Origin: Pyronema omphalodes
Lineage: Eukaryota; Ascomycota; Pezizomycetes; Pezizales; Pyronemataceae
Length of the DNA stretch: 64,000 nt
Direction of reading: 5' to 3'
Assembly (NCBI GenBank): GCA_024516155.1
Contig: JAJJXM010000006.1
Coordinates: 62,001-126,000 of the forward strand
This document shows positions 57,223-64,000 of the stretch, one piece after another. A model generated the notes under the pieces. The model worked only from the letters and a program-made list of their open reading frames with translations, was not told where the DNA came from and did not search any database. The position numbers were made by a program, and so were the translations under genes. Within the stretch, counting starts at the first letter, position 1, and each line of letters opens with the position of its first letter.

Positions 57223-58890
57223 CTACATAGCCTCTACAACCACCCTAACCTCCCCTTTTGCCAGCTCAACATACATCCCGAGCTCCCTAGTATCATCCAC
57301 CTCCTCCAACATCGTTTCTTCCCCCTCCTGACAGCACTTCAACCTAACCCCCAACGCCGGCACTCCAAACCACCTCCCCACCATGCCCCTCAATGTACTA
57401 ACTGGCGTTCCCTTCGGTACCCTTCTCCTCACCGTATTCCCATCATAACAAAACTCCATATCAAAAACCCTCGCCGCCAACGTTTTCTCAGCTCCACTCT
57501 TATCCGTACCCACCGCTGGTTCGCCATGTAGTTTACATAGCTCCTCCCATCTCCTATGACTTTGAAGGATTTCATCCTTCTTTTCTGGTGCTCCAGCAAT
57601 CTCTTTCGCAATACGGGAGAGATACCAAATTTCTGCATTCTCACGCTCTTTAGTAGTAATAGTGGAGTGGTTCAGGATTGTGACACGGACGGGAAGTCGC
57701 CCGATTGATAACATGTGACCTTCGTCATGAGTGAAGTCGGAGTACAAGGGGTTGTGAGAGATGCGTAGGGAGTTTAGATGAGGCGTAGCTGCGGGGAGAT
57801 CATCGAGACAGGAGAAGAAGGGGATCCGGTTATAGGCTAGGTCTAGACGGTCTAGAGCGGGGAAAATGGTGCCTGGTGGTGTGGTGAGGGTGGTGATGGA
57901 GTTGTGGGAGACGATTAGTGTCTTTAAGTTCGGGAGCTCGGACATGGAAGAAAGGGAGGCGAGGGCGGAGAAGTTGTTGTAGGAAAAGTCAACGGCGGTT
58001 AGAGAGGCTGGGAATGGTGGCGGGGAAGGAATTTGTGAGAGGTTGTTGTGAGGGGCGATTAAGGTTGTGACGGAGGGGAAGTATGCGAGAAGTTGGACAA
58101 GCTCGGGCCAGGTCATAAGGACATTGGAAATTTCGAGGGAGGTAATATTGGCGAAACCAGAGGTGTCTGTAACATCGAGGGAGCTGAAACGGTTGCCACT
58201 GATACGGAGGGAGCGCAGCTTGGGGAGCGCACAACAGACGAGGGCTATGTCTTCGAGCTTTTCGAAAAGGTTGCGGGAGACGTCAAGCTCCTCGATGTCT
58301 AGTGGTGTTAGCTATTAAGCTTTGTAGAGCTTCGATGAGGATTTACTTGGACAGGTTGCGCGGATTATGGCAATGTCGTCGACTCGGTCAATTTGCAGGC
58401 CATCGAGGATGATAATTTTTAGGTTTTGGAGCTGTGAAAGCTTTTGAATAATCTTGTCGAACCCGACTTCTTCGAATACTTTATTCGCGGTGAGCACAAT
58501 AGCTTGTTCTTTGCGTGGTGCATCAAATTCGGTGGTGTATTTTCGACGTAAACCTTCGATGAAGGATATTGTTGGATCTGGCTTTCTGGTTGGTCGAATG
58601 AAGGATCCTGCCCCCGGAATTAAACCTAAAGCTGGTATTAATATCAAATATCTCAAATATCAAGTTTCTCGGGTAGTACTTCATGAATACTGCTTTCTTG
58701 AAGCTATTTTGTACGTACACTCGAAATAGCGCTTTCCTTCATGCTCTCCCGAATGCTTTCCCCGCAAAACATCGTCCCATTCTACACCTAGCCATTCTCC
58801 TTTGGTCTCACCAACCTTTCCGATATACCTCACGGTACACAGAGCTCCATCGTAAGAAAGTCGTTGGTTTATCCGAAAGCTGTCAGTCAT
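57223..58890 (-). CDS. Tubulin-folding cofactor E (tubulin-specific chaperone E)
   Basis: Three exons: 58719-58890, 58347-58625 and 57223-58298, giving 508 residues. The family, called PAC2 in budding yeast, folds and dissociates alpha/beta-tubulin. The N-terminal CAP-Gly domain (about residues 10-75) shows VRYIGKVGETKGEWLGVEWD and then GKHSGEHEGKRYFEC, joined across the first intron to LIPGAGSFIRP. Leucine-rich repeats fill residues 130-340 (for example LEELDVSRNLF-like EELDVSRNLFEKL, LKTLIVSHNSITTL, and LDRLDLAYNRI). The C terminus is a ubiquitin-like domain (FDMEFCYDGNTVRRRVPKGT). The second intron is 48 nt. The ATG at 58890 fits; a GTG-started extension of three codons is not needed. Confidence 0.93.
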
Positions 58891-59168
58891 CGTTGCCACC
58901 TCTGTGTCGTGTGGTGTTGGTGGGGCTCGTGTTGCTCTTGGGCCGGGTAAAGTACCAACTACCTGCCATTGATTGGCGTGTCACCGGCTGGCACCCCGGT
59001 TGTCGGCTGTGTGACATTTGAACTTTTTTCCAAGCGGTTCTAGCGGTTCCCATAGCGGTTCGACTCAAAACCCACAGCTATTCCCGTCTCCAAATCTCCT
59101 CCGCATCTACTGCCGACAAGCAACTCCGTGACGATACCCCCATTCCTCCCCCCGTCAACACACACATA
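58891..59168. promoter_or_regulatory. Divergent promoter with triple AGCGGTTC motif
   Basis: 278 bp between two outward start codons. It contains three close copies of AGCGGTTC at 59033-59060 (the last two preceded by T), spaced by about 9 and 12 bp. The motif could bind a factor common to both genes; this is inference from repetition. Confidence 0.4.
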
Positions 59169-60757
59169 ATGCAGGCAGCACGACGAGGCGCAATTGCTGG
59201 GCTACGCACCCCCGTGGCAACCTCTTCGGCAGCTCAGCGGATTGGCGGCAATCAGCGGTTACAGAATGCGAGATCATACTCCGCTCTTATTTCGACCCGG
59301 CAGACTTTGAAGACGAGAGAGCTATCGGCTTTCCCCCGCACGGCGCTACGGAGCGAATTCTCGACTATTGGAAGATTAAACCAGCAGGAGACTAAGCCGG
59401 AGGAGAAGAAGGAGGAGCAGAAGAAGCCCGAGCAGGAGGGAGAGAAGAAGGAGGAGACCAAAGAGGAGGAGAAGAAGAAGGAAGAGAAGAAGAGCGATGA
59501 GGAGGCACCACCACCACCCCCTCCCCACGGAGACAAGTCACCTTTGGCCGTCTTCATGGAGACACTACAGGTCGAGTTTAAGAAATCACAGGAATGGCAG
59601 GAGTCTACCAAGCAGCTTGCAGGATCCGTGACTGAGTTTACCGAGTCCCCGGCTGTCCGGGCTGCTCGTGAGGGATACTCCAAGACCGCCGAGGTCGCCG
59701 GAAAGGTCGGAGGAAAGGTTGCTGAGGGATTGGGACACACTGCTTCCGCTGTTGGAAAGGGAGCTCAGTGGACCTGGAACACCCCCGTTGTCAAGGCTGG
59801 ACGTGTTGTTGTGAAGACCGCTGGAGAGGGAGTTGCTAAGGCTACTGAGCCCGTAAGAGAGACCAAGGTTTACAAGGACGTCACCGGAAACATCAAGGAG
59901 GTCATCGACGATGGAGCTTCAAGCAGATACGGAGGATTCTTGGAGAAGGAGGAGCGTAGGAGACAGCGTGAGCTCCGCGAGAGCAAGAATGCCCACAAGC
60001 GCATTGAGAAGTACGAGGAAGACCCCAAGTCAGTAGCCCCATTATACCCTGTGCAAATCCGCCGTCACTGACACATATTAGCGCGGGAGTCAACGTTACT
60101 CTTCACAAGGATGCTAAGTGGAAGGAGAGCTGGAGAGAGTTCCGCGACTCCAACCCTACCATGCAGAAGATCTTTGCCGCTCGCAAGTCCCTCGAGGAGT
60201 CCGAGAACCCCATCGTCGAGTTTGGTCGTAACATCGCCGACCGCTTCGCCGGATTCTTCGCCGAGAACGAGACCGCCATGGTTATCCGCAAGATGCGCGA
60301 GATTGACCCTAACTTCCAGCTTGAGGAGTTCCTCCGTGAGCTTCGCGAGTACATCCTTCCTGAGGTTCTCGACTGCTATGTCAAGGGAGACAGCAAGACC
60401 TTGAAGCCCTGGTTGTCCGAGGCCCAGTTCAACGTTTATGCCGCATTGAACAAGCAGTATGCCACCAATGGACTCATGCTTGACGGAAAGGTCCTCGATA
60501 TCCGAAACGTCGATATTCTCAACGCCAAGATCCTTGACCCCGGTGACATTCCCGTCTTCATCATCACCTGCAGGACGAACGAGGTTCACGTCTACCGTGA
60601 CATTAAGACCAAGGAGTTAAAGGCTGGTGTTGAGGACCGTGTCCAGCAGGTAACATACGCCATCGGTATTACCCGAATTGCGGAGGATGTTGCCAACCCT
60701 GAGACCAATGGATGGCGTTTGATTGAGCTTCAGAAGAGTGCTAGAGACTTCCTCTAA
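59169..60757 (+). CDS. TIM44: Mitochondrial import inner membrane translocase subunit TIM44
   Basis: Two exons: 59169-60028 and 60082-60757, giving 511 residues. TIM44 ties mitochondrial Hsp70 to the TIM23 channel on the matrix side. The N-terminal 70 residues, starting MQAARRGAIAGLRTPVATSS, are Arg/Ser/Ala-rich and lack acids, as for a matrix presequence. A long Lys/Glu linker (about residues 77-110) and a Pro run follow. Then come FMETLQVEFKKSQEWQES and an Ala/Gly/Val-rich helical stretch. The C-terminal Tim44 domain runs from about residue 300 to the end: FGRNIADRFAGFFAENETA, FLRELREYILPEVLDCYVKG, and the end WRLIELQKSARDFL. The 53-nt intron lies just before NAGVNVTLHKD. Confidence 0.95.
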
Positions 60758-61347
60758 GTAATTTTCTGGGTGCATTTTTTACCGTGTTACTGCTACTGTT
60801 TTGTTAGCTTTGGCGTTGTTGCGGGTGGTTACAGAAAATTTTCGGTTTATATTTCTTTTTTCATGTTACGGGTTTGTCCGGTTGTATATATAGTTTGTAG
60901 GGATTTTTTCTTGTCTGTCAGATGCAAGGTAGTGTCGATGAAGGTTTTTTCATAGATGAGTTTCGCTTTTCCTTTCTTTAGGGGTAAAAACGCCACTCTT
61001 GTATTTGTATAGTGGAACATATACGGCCTTGGAATTTGTTGGAAAGGGTATTGTAGGATATAGGGCATTCAGGAACGGTATAGATTAACGGCCGCTGATG
61101 AATGGAGACGATTGGGCGAGAATCAACAAGGAATTGATGGTTTTTGATACTTGAGGATCTTGATGTTTTTTCAGTCATGTTTTTTTTACAAAACAAAAGT
61201 TGAATTTTGGACTGATATCGGTCACTCGTACATATCCGCGCTAACTTGTCGCCTTTAGCGTGTAATGTCGCGTCCAACCCTTCCTTGTCCAACACCTTAC
61301 CACGACGTCATTCCGACACGAGTTCGGGAAACATCAATTCCTCAATA
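60758..61347. other. Spacer between TIM44 and CWF19
   Basis: 590 bp; T-rich 3' flank of TIM44, then the upstream region of CWF19. No gene or motif recognised. Confidence 0.6.
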
Positions 61348-63599
61348 ATGGCCGATTCACAACCTCCCGCTACCTCGGACGCGTCCCGCGACAAAGACCG
61401 TAGCGAACGCTCCCACCGCGACCGATCAGACCGTGACCGCGACCGCGACCGACACCACCGTAGTCACCGCTCCAGATCCCGTGACCGCTCCCACCGACAC
61501 CGATCTCGTTCACGCGATAAGAAGCGCTCTCGGGACGACGACGACGAATCTCATCGCCGCCATAAATCCCGGCGTGAAGATGGAGAGCGAAAGAAAGACG
61601 ACCGCGACCGCGACCGGAAAGATGGTGATCGTGACCGTGAACGAAGCCATCGACACCGTGACGATGACCGAGACCGGGAACGTAGCCACCGACATAAAGA
61701 TGGAGACCGGGAAAGAAGCCACAGACACCGAGATGACGATAAGGAGCGCCGTCACCACCATCGGTCGAGGAAAGATGATGATAAGAAGAGAGATGATGAT
61801 ACGGCTACCCTTCCCCTTACTGACGCTGAGGAGACTCCAGCTCCTGTCGCTGCAAACCCAGCTAGAGATGAATGGATGAAGCAACCCACGTCGGATTTTA
61901 TCGATTATACACAGCGTGGTGTGAAAAAGGAAGAGCCAAAATATACCATGTCTAAACCCGACTACCGACCAATAATCCATAAGAATGAGCTAAACCAGCA
62001 ATTACTGGCCGGGAAATCTTTGGATGAATATGGCGAGGATACAAATTCTGGACCGGCTTATACCTTTGGAGACTCTGGTTCTGCTTGGAGACTAAAGCGT
62101 CTAGCGAGACTTTATGAACAGGCGAATGAAAAAGGAATCACGGTTGAGGAAGCGGCTTTGCAGCAGTATGGAGATCTTAGGCTTTTTGATGAGGCGAGAG
62201 AAGAGGAAATGGAAATGGAGAGAAGGGAGATGTATGGAACTGATAGAAAGGATGTAAAAACGAGACCCACGGGTGATCTTTATGAGCAGAGGATGAGGGA
62301 GCAAAGAGATATTGAAGAAAGGCAGGAGCAGCGAAGGGCTCAGGCAGCGAGAGATGCACCAATGCCAGCGCAGGTGGTGCAGGCGGATGTTAAAGTGTTC
62401 GACCAGACGACGTTGAATAGGATGCAGGCGGCGTTGATGAAAGCCCAGCTAAGAGGGGACCCGAATGCAGGTAAAATGCAGGAGGAGTATGATAAGGCGA
62501 TTGAAGCCGCCAGACAGGCTGCGAAGAATAATGATATGGTAGTTTTATCAGCCATGGATAATAGGCAGCTCGCTGGTTTGGGTGGTAGGGTTGGAAGAGA
62601 GGTTGTTGCGGGGAAGAAAGGAAAGATGGTGGAGAATGAAAACATGACTCTCGAAGATATGTTAAGAGAGGAGAAGATTACTCGAGGACAAGGAGCCGGA
62701 AGACAGATGGCAGAACGAATTTCAAGAGATGCCAAGTTCGATGTTTGTTTCCCTTTTCCCCTTTATTACTCACTTCGAAATGCTAACAACACCAGGATAA
62801 TCTCGACTACATGGACGAAAATGCCAACAAGCTTGCCCAGCGTATCCAGAAAAACGAGATCGACATCAAAAACATGGCCATTAACGAATTCAAAAAGGTC
62901 CAAAAGGCACTCGACAGCTGTCCTTTATGTCAACAGGACTCGAAACCACCTCTTGCACCAGTTATCTCCCTCGGCACTCGTGTCTTCCTCTCTCTCCCCA
63001 CAGAACCAGAACTTACTCCCCACGGCGCTATGATAGTCCCCATCCAGCACCGTACCAACATGCTAGAATGCGATGACGATGAATGGGAAGAAGTCCGCAA
63101 CTTCATGAAGTCACTTGTCCGGATGTATTCCGCTCTTAATCTAGATGTGATCTTCTACGAAAATGCAGCCGCTCCACACCGTCGGAAACATGCTTCTATT
63201 GTTGCTGTCCCATTACCAATGGATTTAGGAGAGGTTGCACCGGCTTATTTTAAAGAGGCGATTTTGGAGGCAGATGAACAGTGGTCTCAGCATAGGCCGA
63301 TTATTGATACGCTGAAGTCACCGCATGGGAAAAATGCATTCAGGAAAAGCTTGGTAAAGGAAAGTCCGTATTTCCATGTGTGGTTTACTATTGATGGAGG
63401 AATGGGACATATTGTGGAGGATGAGGGGAAATGGCCAAAGGGGGATCTGTTTGCGAGGGAACTTTTAGGAGGTATGTTGGATGTTGAGCCGCAGGTGATT
63501 AAGAAGCAGGGAAGATGGAGGGGAGGGAGAGATCCGAGGGAGGCAGACTTCAAGAAAAAGTGGGACCAATGGGATTGGACGAAGGTTTTGTACGGATAG
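61348..63599 (+). CDS. CWF19: Pre-mRNA-splicing factor CWF19 (CWF19L2-like)
   Basis: Two exons: 61348-62742 and 62796-63599 (53-nt intron), giving 732 residues. CWF19 acts with the debranching enzyme in late spliceosome disassembly and lariat turnover. The start MADSQPPATSDASRDKDRSE at 61348 opens an Arg/Asp/Ser/His-rich region of about 160 residues with DRDRERSHRHRDDD-like repeats. Then comes the conserved middle (PARDEWMKQPTSDF, GDSGSAWRLKRLARLYEQA). The CwfJ C-terminal domains lie in exon 2: the Cys segment LDSCPLCQQD, the histidine-rich motif ENAAAPHRRKHASIVAVPLP, SPYFHVWF and the closing FKKKWDQWDWTKVLYG. Splice phase is 0 and restores AKFDDNLDYMDENA. Confidence 0.95.
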
Positions 63600-64000
63600 T
63601 TGTAATACCGGAGAAAGGGTGGGAAATAGAGGATAATATTATGTAGGAATTAGGATGTCAATCATGAGCTATCAATCATTAATTCTCAAATCAATGGGTT
63701 ACTCTCAGGGGCTTATCCGAAAAAACCTGCATAGCCGTCAAACCGAATTTGAAGCCAGATTAAGAATTCCTGGATGAACGAAGTCGGAAGATATTGAGAG
63801 AGAAATTATTCAACTGGGGTTGATGCGAGTACCCCAGAGTGTTAGTGGGGACGCTGCTTCGGCGTCGATCTGGTTATTAGAACTCGCAGTAAGCCATGGT
63901 CAAGGTCCTCGGAAACCATACTATGTTGGATATACCGAGCATACTTTCCTATTCTAACTCCTTCACCATCCACGCCAAAGAAAAATTAAATTGCTTCATG
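63600..64000. other. 3' flank of CWF19, possible small structured RNA
   Basis: No protein gene seen. Two adjacent short hairpins lie at 63832-63866 (CCCC...GGGG, then GACGC-TGCTTCG-GCGTC). I could not match this to a known RNA. Confidence 0.35.

Overview
The window looks like nuclear chromosomal DNA of a filamentous ascomycete (Pezizomycotina). The reasons are a HET-C gene of the heterokaryon-incompatibility type, short introns (mostly 46-110 nt) with GTAAGT/GTGAGT-type donors and CTAAC/TTAAC-like branch sites, split genes for conserved eukaryotic housekeeping proteins, a Tad-like two-ORF LINE, and long microsatellite-rich spacers. I cannot name the species; an early-diverging class such as Orbiliomycetes or Pezizomycetes is only a guess.

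Layout. 1-1733 (-): partial gene with symmetric, repeat-like exons, running off the left edge. 3873-6989 (-): HET-C homologue. 8024-9517 (-): SUZ-domain protein. 12234-13439 (-): unknown protein. 15748-17334 (+): NAR1, cytosolic Fe-S assembly. 19783-22207 (+): acidic coiled-coil protein, three exons. 22805-24628 (-) and 25177-26166 (+): divergent FAD oxidoreductase and alpha/beta hydrolase. 27804-27891 (+): intron-containing tRNA-Ile. 29068-30632 (-): PAP2-type lipid phosphate phosphatase. 30633-42141: gene-poor, transposon-rich block with a decayed LINE fragment (34130-35295) and an apparently intact full-length LINE (36104-42128) bounded by a 13-bp target-site duplication. 42937-44587 (-): two unrecognised genes. 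48301-51641 (+): CorA-like membrane protein. 52114-52185 (+): tRNA-Trp. 52570-54358 (-): amidase. 55074-63599: compact housekeeping cluster of TMA20, a U1-type zinc-finger protein, tubulin cofactor E, TIM44 and CWF19.

The genes do not form one pathway; this is ordinary fungal gene order with several divergent pairs probably sharing promoters (FAD oxidoreductase/hydrolase, TMA20/zinc-finger gene, tubulin cofactor E/TIM44). Many spacers carry striking tandem repeats (6-, 8-, 9- and 12-bp units) and homopolymer runs. Exon boundaries were derived by eye from splice signals, frame continuity and family conservation; none has transcript support here. The most unusual items are the repeated-exon gene at the left edge, the intact LINE with its insertion footprint, and the diverged direct repeats around the older LINE fragment.
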